From positions 62,001 through 126,000 of the forward strand of contig NZ_PVTF01000005.1 of assembly GCF_003002815.1 (NCBI RefSeq): a DNA stretch of 64,000 nucleotides, in the 5' to 3' direction. A program made the translations under genes and the position numbers. Origin of the DNA: Umezawaea tangerina (GTDB taxonomy: Bacteria > Actinomycetota > Actinomycetes > Mycobacteriales > Pseudonocardiaceae). Below the pieces are notes generated by a model. That model worked only from the letters and a program-made list of their open reading frames with translations, made no database searches and was not told the origin of the DNA. Positions 18,001-26,219 of the stretch are shown in pieces (within the stretch, counting starts at the first letter, position 1; each line of letters opens with the position of its first letter).

Positions 18001-18957
18001 TCAGGTGATGTCGGGCGTCCCGTAGGTGTGGAACTCGGGCGGGATGCGCGCGCCCCAACCGGGTTTGGTCTCCCACCGGTCCGCGTCCCACACGAACGTC
18101 TCGTGGTCCGGGGCGAACACGAGGTACCCGCCGTTCGCGATCTCGACGCGGTTCCCGCCGGGTTCTCTGGTGTAGAGGTAGAAGCCCTGGATAGCCGTGT
18201 GCTGCGAGGGTCCGGCCTCGATGCGCACACCGGCGTCGGCGAAGATCGTGGCGGCGCGCAGCACCTCCTCGCGGCTGTCGACGCAGTAGGCGAGGTGGTG
18301 CAGCCTGCCGCTGCCGGTGGAGCGCTCCTGGGTGTAGATCAGCTCGTGCCCCTGGATGCTGCCGCTCATCCACGCGCCCGCCTCGGCGACGCCGTCCGGT
18401 CCGAGGACGACCTCGTAGGTGCGCAGCCCGAAACCGTCCTCCCAGAACTCCCGGCAGCGCCGGACGTCGCGGGCGAGCAGGTTGACGTGGTCGAGGCGGC
18501 GGACGTTGGCGCCCCGCCCCGCGTAGGCCTGCGGGGAGGTCGGCAGCGCGGGGGTGTCCGCGCCGGTCGGCACGTAGCGCTCGGTCTCGTAGTAGAGGCG
18601 GAAGGGGTGCCCGTCGGGGTCCTGGAATGAGTAGCAGGGGCCGATGGCGAACTCCTCGGTCCACGCACCGCCGTACCCGTGGGACTCGAGCCAGGCGACG
18701 CGCCGGTCCAGCGCCTCCGGGCTGCGGGTGCGCCAGGAGGCGTACTCCAGCCCGGCCTCGTGCGACGCGACGACCTTGAGGCTCCACCGCTCGTAGTCGC
18801 CGAACGTGCGCAGGTACGTCGCGTCGCCCTGCCGCGCGACGACGTCCATCCCGAGCAGGTCGACGAAGTACCCGACCGTCCGGTCCGGGTCGGGGGTGCG
18901 CAGGCAGTGGTGGCCCAGGTGGGCCAGGTCGTGGATCCTGCTCTCGGCGTCGGTCAC
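18001..18957 (-). CDS. Extradiol ring-cleavage dioxygenase (catechol 2,3-dioxygenase type)
   Basis: A 318-residue two-domain vicinal-oxygen-chelate protein. The C-terminal domain holds the Fe(II) triad His157 (LDHVNL), His221 (LHHLAY) and Glu272 (NRVEI), and the type I extradiol signature around 255-275. It opens a catechol next to the hydroxyls. Start is GTG overlapping the stop of the SnoaL-like gene (GTGA). It is third in an operon with an FAH-family hydrolase and a SnoaL-like protein, a compact meta-cleavage set. The natural aromatic substrate is unknown; no hydroxylase gene is adjacent. Confidence 0.9.
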   Translation of the reverse strand: MTDAESRIHDLAHLGHHCLRTPDPDRTVGYFVDLLGMDVVARQGDATYLRTFGDYERWSLKVVASHEAGLEYASWRTRSPEALDRRVAWLESHGYGGAWTEEFAIGPCYSFQDPDGHPFRLYYETERYVPTGADTPALPTSPQAYAGRGANVRRLDHVNLLARDVRRCREFWEDGFGLRTYEVVLGPDGVAEAGAWMSGSIQGHELIYTQERSTGSGRLHHLAYCVDSREEVLRAATIFADAGVRIEAGPSQHTAIQGFYLYTREPGGNRVEIANGGYLVFAPDHETFVWDADRWETKPGWGARIPPEFHTYGTPDIT

Positions 18958-19409
18958 AGTGCTCCTCCGGACGTCGCTCCGGGACCGGGCGCCAGTCCCG
19001 GCTCGCGGAAGACAGGGCGGATGACGCGCTCGGCGATGCGCCAGTCGCCGTCGCCACCGCGCGCGTACACGTCGGCGAAGTCGGCCACCTGGTAGAGGCC
19101 GACACCTCTCGGGTGCGCGGAGTTGCTCGCGAAGGTGTGCCAGCTCGAGAGCGCCGTGACGCGCCCGTCGCCCGCCGGGGTGAGCAGGAGGTTGCCCAGG
19201 CCGTGCCGGGTCGTGCGGGGGCCGGTGCGGGCCCGGAACGAGGCGATGACCGCCTCGACTCCGGTGAGCTCCCCGCCGGCGCCCACGTAGTGCACGTCCG
19301 GCGCCAGCACGTCGCGCAGGTCCTCGTAGCGGTGCCGGTCCAGCGACCAGGCGAACCGGGCGTTCAGGTCCGCGAGTGCGGCACGGGTCGCCGGGTCCAC
19401 GCCGGTCAC
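18954..19409 (-). CDS. SnoaL-like (NTF2-fold) protein
   Basis: 151 residues with the cone-shaped NTF2-like fold pattern: helix NARFAWSLDRHRYEDLRDVLAPDVHY, then a GxxAVIASFRAR helix and strands ending in DWRIAERVIRPVF. Such SnoaL_4-type proteins occur with ring-hydroxylating and ring-cleaving enzymes as isomerases, hydratases or oxygenase small subunits. GTG start overlaps the FAH-family stop, and its stop overlaps the dioxygenase start, so it is translationally coupled on both sides and probably acts on the same substrate. Confidence 0.8.
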   Translation of the reverse strand: MTGVDPATRAALADLNARFAWSLDRHRYEDLRDVLAPDVHYVGAGGELTGVEAVIASFRARTGPRTTRHGLGNLLLTPAGDGRVTALSSWHTFASNSAHPRGVGLYQVADFADVYARGGDGDWRIAERVIRPVFREPGLAPGPGATSGGAL

Positions 19410-20323
19410 CGGAGCACCACCGGGTTGGCCAGCAGCCCGATCCCGTCGATCTCGACCTCGACCGTGCCGCCGAGACGCGTCAGGTCGACGTTCTGCACGG
19501 CGCCGCCTTCCGCCGAGGGGCGCAGCGCGGTGCCCATGGCGATCACGTCACCCGGTTCCAGCGCCAGGTAGCGGGAGGCGAACGAGATCACCTCGGCGAC
19601 CCCGAAGCGGAGGTTCGCGGTGGTGTCGTCGGTGACCACCAGACCGTTGTGGCGACACCGGATCCGCAGGGTGTGCGGGTCGGGGACCTCGTCGGCGGTC
19701 ACCACCCACGGCCCGATCGGACCGAAGGTGTCGGTGCCCTTGTAGCGGGCGGGGTAGCTCACCCAGCTCTCGACGTGGCGCGCCGCGGCGGGGTCGTGGG
19801 GGTCGGGGTGGACCGCGCGGTAGTGGAAGGTGTCCTCCGCGCGCATGGTGGGCGAGGTCAGGTCGTTGAGGATCGTGTAGCCGAAGACGTGCGACCACGC
19901 CTCCGGGACGCCGATGTCCGAGCCCCCGGTCCCGATGACCACGGCGAGCTCGGGCTCGGGGTGCACGCGTCCGTAGTCGTCCCGCAGCCGGATCTCCTCG
20001 CCGTGGCCGATCAGCGAGGAGCTCGGCTTGGTGAACATCGCGGGCGTCCGCGGGCCGGACAGGATCCGCTGCGGGTTGGCGCTGTTGTTCAAGGCGACGC
20101 ACAGGACCTTGCCGGGGCGCCGTATCGGCGGCGCCCACCGCACCTCGGCGAGGAGCACCCGTTCACCGCGCGCCCGTGCGCGGGCCACGGTGTCCCCGTG
20201 TCCTTGGTCCGCAAGGGTTTCGGCCACGTCCTGGTAGCCGGGGACGACCGCTGCCGTGTGCTCGTCGACGGCGACGACGACAGCTGTCGCCGTCGCGCCC
20301 CGCCGCACGGTGCCCACTCTCAT
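19406..20323 (-). CDS. Fumarylacetoacetate hydrolase family protein
   Basis: A 305-residue FAH-family enzyme. The C-terminal domain has the metal-binding segment HPEPELAVVIG, GYTILNDLT, and the lid/active-site part WVVTADEVPDPHTL; the N-terminal domain starts MRVGTVRRG. Family members hydrolyse acylpyruvates or isomerise/decarboxylate ring-cleavage products, which fits the extradiol dioxygenase in the same operon. The ATG at 20323 has GGAGAA before it. It is first in the operon, and an inverted repeat lies about 50-70 bases upstream. Confidence 0.88.
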   Translation of the reverse strand: MRVGTVRRGATATAVVVAVDEHTAAVVPGYQDVAETLADQGHGDTVARARARGERVLLAEVRWAPPIRRPGKVLCVALNNSANPQRILSGPRTPAMFTKPSSSLIGHGEEIRLRDDYGRVHPEPELAVVIGTGGSDIGVPEAWSHVFGYTILNDLTSPTMRAEDTFHYRAVHPDPHDPAAARHVESWVSYPARYKGTDTFGPIGPWVVTADEVPDPHTLRIRCRHNGLVVTDDTTANLRFGVAEVISFASRYLALEPGDVIAMGTALRPSAEGGAVQNVDLTRLGGTVEVEIDGIGLLANPVVLR

Positions 20324-20369
20324 CGTGTTCTCCAGTCCGGGTGGTCCGACGATCTCACCACTGCCCCAC

Positions 20370-20391
20370 CTGTCGGGACAGTCACCGACAG
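20370..20391. promoter_or_regulatory. Inverted repeat upstream of the ring-cleavage operon
   Basis: CTGTCGG and CCGACAG (7-bp arms, 8-base spacer), with an internal CTGTC/GACAG palindrome at 20370-20381. It lies 47 bases before the FAH-family start in a 300-bp divergent region, a likely operator; no obvious cognate regulator gene is next to it. Nothing else was seen in 20324-20623. Confidence 0.5.
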
Positions 20392-20623
20392 ATGAGACGG
20401 CGTGCACGACATCATCGACGCGCAAGACCTGCCCGTCCACCTGGTGTGACGCAGAGCAAGTTGGCAGATACATGCCCTAGCGCACCTTGCGGGGCAGGGT
20501 TGCCACCCGCATCCAGGACGTTCTACTGTGAGAAACACGTCCCACTCAGTCGGACAGCAAGCACTGAACGAGACCGCCGCGTCCACGTCACGTGTGCGGC
20601 ACCACCGAGGAATGGAGTGCGTT

Positions 20624-21490
20624 GTGCACGTCGTCACGGGAGCCACGGGAGCTTTGGGACGCCTGGTCGTCGAGAAGCTGCTCGACCGCGTGCCCGCCTC
20701 GGAGGTGCGCGCCACCGGGCGCCGCCCCGAAGCCCTCGACGACCTCGTCGGCAGCGGGGTCGACGTGTGCCGGGCCGATTACGACGACCCGGCGTCGTTG
20801 CGGTCGGCCTTCGCCGGGGCCGACCGCGTGCTCTTCGTCTCGGGCAACGAGGTCGGCAAGCGCCTCGACCAGCACCAGGCGGTCGTGGACGCGCTGGCCG
20901 AGGCCCGAGTCGGCCTGGTCGCCTACACCAGCATCCTGAACGCGACGACGTCGGACATCGTGCTGGCGCGGGAGCACGCCGCCACCGAGCGGATGCTCGC
21001 GGACGCGGGCGTCCCGCACGTGCTGCTGCGCAACGGCTGGTACCTGGAGAACTTCACGATGTCGTTGGCGGACCAGGTCGACCACGGGATGATCGGCGCG
21101 TCCGGTGCGGGGCGGATCGCCGCGGCCACCCGCGCCGACTACGCCGAGGCCGCCGCCGTCGTGCTGACCGGGGCCGGGACGACCGCGGGCGAGGTGTTCG
21201 AGCTCGGCGGTCCGGGGTTCACCCGCGCGGAGCTGGTCGCCCACATCGGTCGTTGCGCGGGCCGGCCGGTGTCCTACACCGACCTGTCCGAGCAGGCCCT
21301 CACCGAGCCGCTGCTCGCCTCGGGGGTCCCCGACCACCTCGCCCGCCTGATCGCCGACAGCGACCGCGGCGCGGCGGCCGGGTGGCTGGACGCCGGTGAC
21401 GACCTCGAACGCCTGCTGGGCCGCCCGGCCGAACCCTGGACCGACTTCATCGCCGCCGCGGTGCGGTCGGCGCTCGACACCGCCGCCTGA
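20624..21490 (+). CDS. NmrA-like NAD(P)-dependent oxidoreductase (QorB type)
   Basis: 288 residues of atypical SDR/NmrA fold: cofactor loop VTGATGALGRLVVEKL right at the start, ATGRRP, then AYTSILNA and RNGWYLENF. It resembles NAD(P)H:quinone oxidoreductase QorB and related NmrA proteins. I chose GTG at 20624 because GGAG lies six bases upstream and the protein then begins directly with the first beta strand; ATG at 20612 is the alternative. It is followed, 81 bases on, by a serine hydrolase gene on the same strand. Confidence 0.85.
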   Translation: MHVVTGATGALGRLVVEKLLDRVPASEVRATGRRPEALDDLVGSGVDVCRADYDDPASLRSAFAGADRVLFVSGNEVGKRLDQHQAVVDALAEARVGLVAYTSILNATTSDIVLAREHAATERMLADAGVPHVLLRNGWYLENFTMSLADQVDHGMIGASGAGRIAAATRADYAEAAAVVLTGAGTTAGEVFELGGPGFTRAELVAHIGRCAGRPVSYTDLSEQALTEPLLASGVPDHLARLIADSDRGAAAGWLDAGDDLERLLGRPAEPWTDFIAAAVRSALDTAA

Positions 21491-21571
21491 CGGGCGTTGC
21501 CCTGGCGAGCAGCCACACCACGGCCGCCGCGCGGTGGCCGCACGACCCCGACACGAAAGCTGGCAGCGAGG

Positions 21572-22666
21572 ATGAGCAGTGCGGTGGAGAACGCGGTGGA
21601 CGAGGCGCTGTCGCGCGGAGAGGTGGGCGTGCAGGTCGCCGTGTACCACCAGGGCAAGCTGGTGGTGGACGTCTGCGCCGGGAACACGCGCGTCGGCGGG
21701 GAACCCGTCGACTCCGGCACGGTGTTCTGGGTCGCGTCGGCGGGGAAGGTGTCCACCGCGACCGCGCTCCACCGGCAGGTGGAACGGGGCCTCGTCGACT
21801 ACGACCAGACGATCTCGTCGGTCTGGCCGGAGTTCGGTGCCCGCGGCAAGGGGTCGTCCACCGTTCGCGACGCCCTCACCCACCGCGTCGGCCTGGCCGA
21901 GCTGCCGGGCGACGCGACCCCGGAACGCCTCGGGGACTGGGAGTGGACGACCGGTCGGCTCGCCGGCTCCGCGCCGAGCCGCGAACCGGGCGAGCGCAAC
22001 GCCTACCACGCGCGGACCTGGGGCTTCATCGTCGGGGAGATCATCCGCCGGGTGGACCCGGTACACCGCTCGTTCGAGGACGTCGACCGCGCGGAAGTCC
22101 TTGCACCGCTGGGCGTCGACGAGGTCTGGCACCGTCTCCCCGAGTCCGTGCACGACCGCGTCGCGGTGATGAAGGGCGACATCCTGAGCGGCGACGAGGG
22201 GTCCTTCACCGTCACCGAGGACCACGAGATCAACACCGCGGAGTACCGGCGGCGGGTGGATCCCAGCGGGGCGTGGACGACCGCACGCGCCGGTGCCCGG
22301 TTGTGGGCGCTCTACGCGCAAGGCGGGGAGCTGGACGGGGTCCGACTGCTGCCCGCCGACCGCGTAGAGACCTTCCTGGCTCCCCGACCGGGCGGCTTCG
22401 CGGCGGGTGGACTGGTCGGTGCGCGGGGCGTCATCGGGCAAGGTGGGCTGATGCTCGGCGGCGAGGTCCCCTCGCACGCCGACGTCCTCGGGTTCGGCGA
22501 CCGCGTCCTGTGGCACCCCGGCGCAGGAGGGGCGCTCGGCTTCGCCGACCTCGACGCCGGGCTGGCCGTCATGATCTGCCACAACGAGTTCTTCGACGAG
22601 CGGCACCTGGAGCGGCACCCGTTCGCCCCGATCGTGCGCGCCGTCTACGCCGACGTCGTCGGCTGA
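21572..22666 (+). CDS. Beta-lactamase-fold serine hydrolase
   Basis: 364 residues of the serine beta-lactamase/EstB/DD-peptidase-like family. The SxxK nucleophile motif is SAGK (Ser56, Lys59); a YxH motif (NAYHARTWG) supplies the tyrosine; the C-terminal part has WHPGAGGALGFAD instead of a KTG box. No signal peptide, so it is a cytoplasmic esterase-type enzyme rather than a beta-lactamase. The gene ends at a strong hairpin shared with the convergent Endo H-like gene. Confidence 0.85.
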   Translation: MSSAVENAVDEALSRGEVGVQVAVYHQGKLVVDVCAGNTRVGGEPVDSGTVFWVASAGKVSTATALHRQVERGLVDYDQTISSVWPEFGARGKGSSTVRDALTHRVGLAELPGDATPERLGDWEWTTGRLAGSAPSREPGERNAYHARTWGFIVGEIIRRVDPVHRSFEDVDRAEVLAPLGVDEVWHRLPESVHDRVAVMKGDILSGDEGSFTVTEDHEINTAEYRRRVDPSGAWTTARAGARLWALYAQGGELDGVRLLPADRVETFLAPRPGGFAAGGLVGARGVIGQGGLMLGGEVPSHADVLGFGDRVLWHPGAGGALGFADLDAGLAVMICHNEFFDERHLERHPFAPIVRAVYADVVG

Positions 22667-22669
22667 CCG

Positions 22670-22708
22670 CCGTGAGGGGCGTGACCAGGACGGCGACGCC
22701 CCTCACGG
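22670..22708. terminator. Bidirectional terminator hairpin
   Basis: Perfect 13-bp stem, CCGTGAGGGGCGT and ACGCCCCTCACGG with a 13-base loop, between the convergent serine-hydrolase and Endo H-like genes. Confidence 0.8.
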
Positions 22709-22727
22709 GATCAGGTGGTGCCGAACG

Positions 22728-23618
22728 CTATCCGGTGTAGCGGGCGTCCGTGCCGTAGAGCTCCTTGGTGAACGAGGAGATGTAGGTGTGCACGTCCGGA
22801 GCGCCGAGGTTGTAGGTCAGGTAGACCCCGTAGCCCTCGCTCACCGTCCGCCTCGCGAGGCTGGCGGCGGTGCTGGTGGACGTCGAGCTGATCTGGACGG
22901 CCGCGGGCGAGAGCCTGGACTTGGGCAGTGCCATGCCCGGCACGCTCCACGTGCCGTAGTAGGGGTTCCAGGCGTAGTCGAACTTCGACGTGATGTCGAC
23001 GCCCCCGTAGGACAGCCGCGACGCCGCCGGGCCGATGTTGTAGAGCGTGATGAGCTTCGTGGGCATCGCCGCGCGCAACGCCGTGACCAGGTACACGAAC
23101 GAGCTCGCGTTCGGCTGCCCGGTGCCGTTCTTGCCGTACTCGGAGTACTCGTCGTCGAAGTCGATGCCGTCGAGCCCGTAGCGGGTCACGGTGTCGGACA
23201 GCTGCTTCGCGAACGCCTCGGCGGACTGCTTGGTCGGGAAGTTGGCGAACCCGGCACCCTCGTGGTTGCCGAGGATCGACAGCGTGACCTTGATGCCCTT
23301 GGCCTGCAGGGGCCGGACCTCGGTGGCCACGTTGTCCAGCACGCGCTGCACGTTCGGGTTGAAGTACAGGTAGGCCGACTTCGTGGTGGTGTTGTAGTTG
23401 ATGTTGGCGGCGAAGATCACGCCGATGTCGAAGACGTTGCCGCCGCCGTTGGCCAACGCGTACTTGCCCACGTTCAGCATGCTGTTGTTGTTCACCTCGA
23501 CGTACGCCACGGAGACCGGCCCGGTCTTCGCGAACGCGCTCGCCGTGGTCGTGGTCCCGCTGGTCATCAGTAGGACCGCCGCTACGAGCGCTCCGATCCG
23601 ACGAACTCCGGACACCAT
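22728..23618 (-). CDS. Secreted GH18 endo-beta-N-acetylglucosaminidase (Endo H-like)
   Basis: 296 residues: a signal peptide (about 1-30), then a single GH18 barrel closely resembling streptomycete Endo H as I remember it (VAYVEVNNNSMLNVGKY, AGFANFP, NIGPAASRLSYGG, WNPYYGTW). The catalytic DGIDFDDE (150-157) has Asp155 and Glu157 in the positions of the Endo H acid/base pair. The enzyme cuts the chitobiose core of high-mannose N-glycans on glycoproteins outside the cell. The ATG at 23618 has GGGAG nine bases before it and gives a normal signal peptide; upstream in-frame ATGs are less likely. Monocistronic. Confidence 0.93.
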   Translation of the reverse strand: MVSGVRRIGALVAAVLLMTSGTTTTASAFAKTGPVSVAYVEVNNNSMLNVGKYALANGGGNVFDIGVIFAANINYNTTTKSAYLYFNPNVQRVLDNVATEVRPLQAKGIKVTLSILGNHEGAGFANFPTKQSAEAFAKQLSDTVTRYGLDGIDFDDEYSEYGKNGTGQPNASSFVYLVTALRAAMPTKLITLYNIGPAASRLSYGGVDITSKFDYAWNPYYGTWSVPGMALPKSRLSPAAVQISSTSTSTAASLARRTVSEGYGVYLTYNLGAPDVHTYISSFTKELYGTDARYTG

Positions 23619-23772
23619 GTGATCAACTCCCATCGACTGGGGTTGGCAGGGATGTCCAGCGAACCAGCAGCGAAGTCCCACCGTCCACGAGTCACCACAC
23701 GTCTGTCCGGTGAGTTGTCCGTTCACCGCGGGCCGGTCGACCGGTCCTCGCGGTGGTCCGAACCGATGCCGC

Positions 23773-24408
23773 TCATCGACCGGTCCTTCCTCCCGTCTCC
23801 CCGGAATCCGCTGGAGCGGGCGGTGGGAAGAGCATGTCCAGCACGTGGGTGAGGATCGCGGCGGCGTCGGCGGACGGGACGACGGTGTCGCGCAGGGCGA
23901 GTCCGATGCCGAGGGCGCCGAGCATCACGACGGCCTGGTGCGGTGGCATCGCGGGCCGCACGCGCAAGCGTTCGCAGTGGGTGGTGAGCAGGGCGACGAC
24001 CTGCTCGTCGTGGCGCCGCTGGACCGCGGCCACCAGGGCGGCCGTCTCCGGCTGCTGGGCCGTCGCGGCGAGCACCTCCGCCGCGGCCGCGCTCCACCTG
24101 GCCGCGTCCTCGTCCAGCAGGCCCGCGGGGAACAGGGCCGCGACCAGCTCGTCACGGGTGCCGGCGCGCGCGAGGGACTCGCCCAGCCACTGGACGTGCG
24201 CCTCGGCGTGGCCGCTCACGATCGCCAGCCACAGCCCTTCCTTGCCGTCGAAGTGCTTGTACAGCGCGCCACGGGTGTACCCGGCGTCGGCGGCGATCTC
24301 CTCGACCGTCGCCGCCAGGTACCCCCGCCGCAGGAACACCTTCCGCCCCGCGTCGAGCAGCTGCTCGTGGGTGCGCCGCTGCTGCTCCGCGCGTGTCAGC
24401 CTGACCAT
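23773..24408 (-). CDS. TetR-family regulator
   Basis: 211 residues with the TetR N-terminal DNA-binding domain (RTHEQLLDAGRKVFLRRGY, then VEEIAADAGYTRGALYKHFDGKEGLW, residues 11-55) and a helical ligand domain. It is divergent from a small membrane-protein gene; the 60-bp gap contains an inverted repeat. Start ATG 24408, GTG 24414 alternative. The C-terminus is short and proline-rich. Confidence 0.9.
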   Translation of the reverse strand: MVRLTRAEQQRRTHEQLLDAGRKVFLRRGYLAATVEEIAADAGYTRGALYKHFDGKEGLWLAIVSGHAEAHVQWLGESLARAGTRDELVAALFPAGLLDEDAARWSAAAAEVLAATAQQPETAALVAAVQRRHDEQVVALLTTHCERLRVRPAMPPHQAVVMLGALGIGLALRDTVVPSADAAAILTHVLDMLFPPPAPADSGETGGRTGR

Positions 24409-24419
24409 GTCCACCCATT

Positions 24420-24455
24420 CAGTAACGGACTGTTTCTGGATACATGATGTTACTG
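24420..24455. promoter_or_regulatory. Inverted repeat between TetR and small membrane-protein genes
   Basis: CAGTAAC (24420-24426) and GTTACTG (24449-24455) form perfect 7-bp arms 22 bases apart in the divergent promoter region, a candidate TetR operator. The right arm overlaps a TACTGT -10-like hexamer for the rightward gene. Confidence 0.5.
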
Positions 24456-24468
24456 TACGGTCGGTCGC

Positions 24469-24693
24469 ATGGACTTCCTGGCACCCGTGGCCACGTTCGC
24501 CTGCGTACCCGTGAGCCTGGCCGTGTTCGCCTGGTTCGCCGTGCGGGCCCGGCGCCGGGGCAGCGGCCACTCGCTGATGGCGCCGTTCGAGGACATCTGG
24601 GACCCGAGCGCTCACCGGACGCACATCGAGATCCAGGTCCAGGAGAACCGGACCACCAGGGCGCCCTCACCCGGCGACCCACCCCCGCCCTGA
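24469..24693 (+). CDS. Small single-helix membrane protein
   Basis: 74 residues: one transmembrane helix (about 5-27, ending in RARRRG) and a soluble tail with FEDIWDPSAHRTHIEIQVQ. I recall similar small proteins of unknown function in actinomycetes, often next to a TetR gene. No ribosome binding site is visible, and a TACTGT hexamer lies 13 bases before the ATG, so a leaderless transcript is possible. Probably controlled by the divergent TetR regulator. Confidence 0.65.
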   Translation: MDFLAPVATFACVPVSLAVFAWFAVRARRRGSGHSLMAPFEDIWDPSAHRTHIEIQVQENRTTRAPSPGDPPPP

Positions 24694-24707
24694 AGCCCGA
24701 CGACCCG

Positions 24708-25280
24708 TCAACCGTCGGTGCACGTGGGCCAGTGGTCCACCGCCCACGCCGACCAGTCCGACCACCCCGCCGGAGGGGCCGGGATCTCGCCGCCGTCGAG
24801 CTCGGCGGTGTCGGGCACCTGGAACTGCTCCCGCCACGCGTCCACGTCGGCCTCGCTCATCGGGAACGTCTCGTGCGGCGTCGTCTCCTGGCGGTGTGCG
24901 ATGCGGGCGAGCTGGACGTCCTTGTCCACGGGCAGGTAGACGACCTGGCACGCCGCCCCGACCGACCGGGCCAGCCACCGCAGCGCGGACCGTTCGTCGC
25001 GGCCCCACAGCCCGAAGTCGAGCACGACGCCGATCCCCACGCGCAGCGCCTGCAGGGCCAGCGAGATGAACCGGCCCTCGACCACCCAGCGCTTGCCGTC
25101 GGCCATCGAGTCCCCGAACAGCGGGACCATCCAGTGGTCAGGCGTCAGCCGCAGCGCTCGGCGGGCCACCGCGAGCTCTTTCGCCCTGGTGGTCTTCCCC
25201 GCCGCCGGCAGCCCGACCATCAGGACGAGCGTGGCCGCGTGTCCACCTGAGGACGCGATCGGATCGGAACGCTGAGACAT
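24708..25280 (-). CDS. AAA_33-type P-loop kinase
   Basis: 190 residues with an N-terminal Walker A GLPAAGKTT (about 21-29), LTPDHWM, and a DFGLWGRDERSALRWLA helix, the pattern of small ATP-binding kinases of the zeta-toxin/chloramphenicol-phosphotransferase/polynucleotide-kinase-like group. It may phosphorylate a small molecule or nucleotide; no antitoxin-like partner is next to it. The ATG at 25280 is preceded by GGGGAG. Convergent with the small membrane-protein gene, 14 bases apart. Confidence 0.8.
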   Translation of the reverse strand: MSQRSDPIASSGGHAATLVLMVGLPAAGKTTRAKELAVARRALRLTPDHWMVPLFGDSMADGKRWVVEGRFISLALQALRVGIGVVLDFGLWGRDERSALRWLARSVGAACQVVYLPVDKDVQLARIAHRQETTPHETFPMSEADVDAWREQFQVPDTAELDGGEIPAPPAGWSDWSAWAVDHWPTCTDG

Positions 25281-25755
25281 GACTCCCCTGACCAGGAAAC
25301 GCCGGTACCGTCGAGACCTGCTCGCCGCCGGAGCCCGCGCGATCGAGCAGGCCATTGTGGACGGTGTGGAACGTTCGCACGAGAGCGTTGCGGGCGTCAA
25401 CGGCCTCGCGCACGGCGCGTTCGAGCGACCCCGAAGCACGACCGGCGAGGATGACGGTGTCGATGTCGATGTCGACCAGGGCGTCCGAACCGTCGGCGGT
25501 GTCCGGCGCGACACGGCACCGCACTCCACCATTCAGCCGAAATCCTCTACCCGTTCCCATCAACGACCGCGTCGAATTCCCCCATTTCAACAGAAGGCCG
25601 ACCGGGGCGTCGTGATGTCAACAGCGCGACCGGATCCTGTCCGGACAGTTCATGACACCAGGACAAATGTTTCCCCGCGGTCGAAACACGGGTTGTGCAC
25701 GTGGCGGACCCTGCGATGATGACCACTCCCCGACTGTGCGAATCAAGGAGTCGGA
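25281..25755. other. 475-bp region with no secure gene
   Basis: A minus-strand frame around 25300-25530 encodes protein-like sequence (ALVDIDIDTVILAGRASGS, ERAVREAVDARNALVRTFH) but runs into the kinase gene out of frame with no good ribosome binding site, so it is at best a broken gene. The right part (25560-25755) is less GC-rich and contains the promoter of the expansin-like gene with AAGGAG before its ATG. Confidence 0.35.
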
Positions 25756-26169
25756 ATGCGGAAAACCATCAAGTCGTTGACCCTGCTCACCGCCGCTGTC
25801 GCGCTTTCCGCGTCAACCGTCGGCACCGCCTGGGCCGACATTCCGTTCGACAGGCCGGTCACCGGCAACGCCACCTACTACGACGCCGCGGGCTTCGGCG
25901 CCTGCGGCACGCAGATCGACGCGCGGACGCAGCTGCTGGTCGCCGTGCCCGCCTCGTACTGGACCACGGCGAACCCCAACAACGACCCGCTGTGCCGCGG
26001 CGTGTCCGTCCGGGTCACCTACAACGGCCGGACCGTCACCGTGCCGGTCGCGGACAAGTGCCCGAGCTGCGACAGCGGGCACATCGACCTCAGCCAGCCC
26101 GCGTTCTCCCGGCTCGCCGACACCGCCCTGGGCAACATCCCGGTGACGTGGTCGTTCGTGCGCTCGTGA
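25756..26169 (+). CDS. Secreted expansin-like (double-psi beta-barrel) protein
   Basis: 137 residues: signal peptide to about residue 27 (ending TAWA), then a small barwin/RlpA-like double-psi beta-barrel, with GNATYYDAAGFGACG at the start, ADKCPSC, and HIDLSQPAF near the end, where expansins carry their conserved aspartate. Four cysteines could form two disulfides. Such stand-alone domains bind or loosen cell-wall polysaccharide without hydrolysis. AAGGAG precedes the ATG. A thaumatin-like gene follows 50 bases later on the same strand. Confidence 0.85.
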   Translation: MRKTIKSLTLLTAAVALSASTVGTAWADIPFDRPVTGNATYYDAAGFGACGTQIDARTQLLVAVPASYWTTANPNNDPLCRGVSVRVTYNGRTVTVPVADKCPSCDSGHIDLSQPAFSRLADTALGNIPVTWSFVRS

Positions 26170-26219
26170 CGCGCCGGGAACCGGAGGAAGCACGCACCCA
26201 CCCCGAACGGAGTCGAACC

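Noticed and set aside
24708-25280. Toxin-antitoxin reading of the P-loop kinase with the small membrane protein
   Set aside because: The two are convergent, the membrane protein is tied to a TetR gene, and no antitoxin-like protein is adjacent.
25138-25590. Minus-strand 150-codon ORF before the P-loop kinase
   Set aside because: Its middle part looks protein-like, but most of its 3' part overlaps the well-supported kinase gene in another frame and no good start is seen; kept only as a note.
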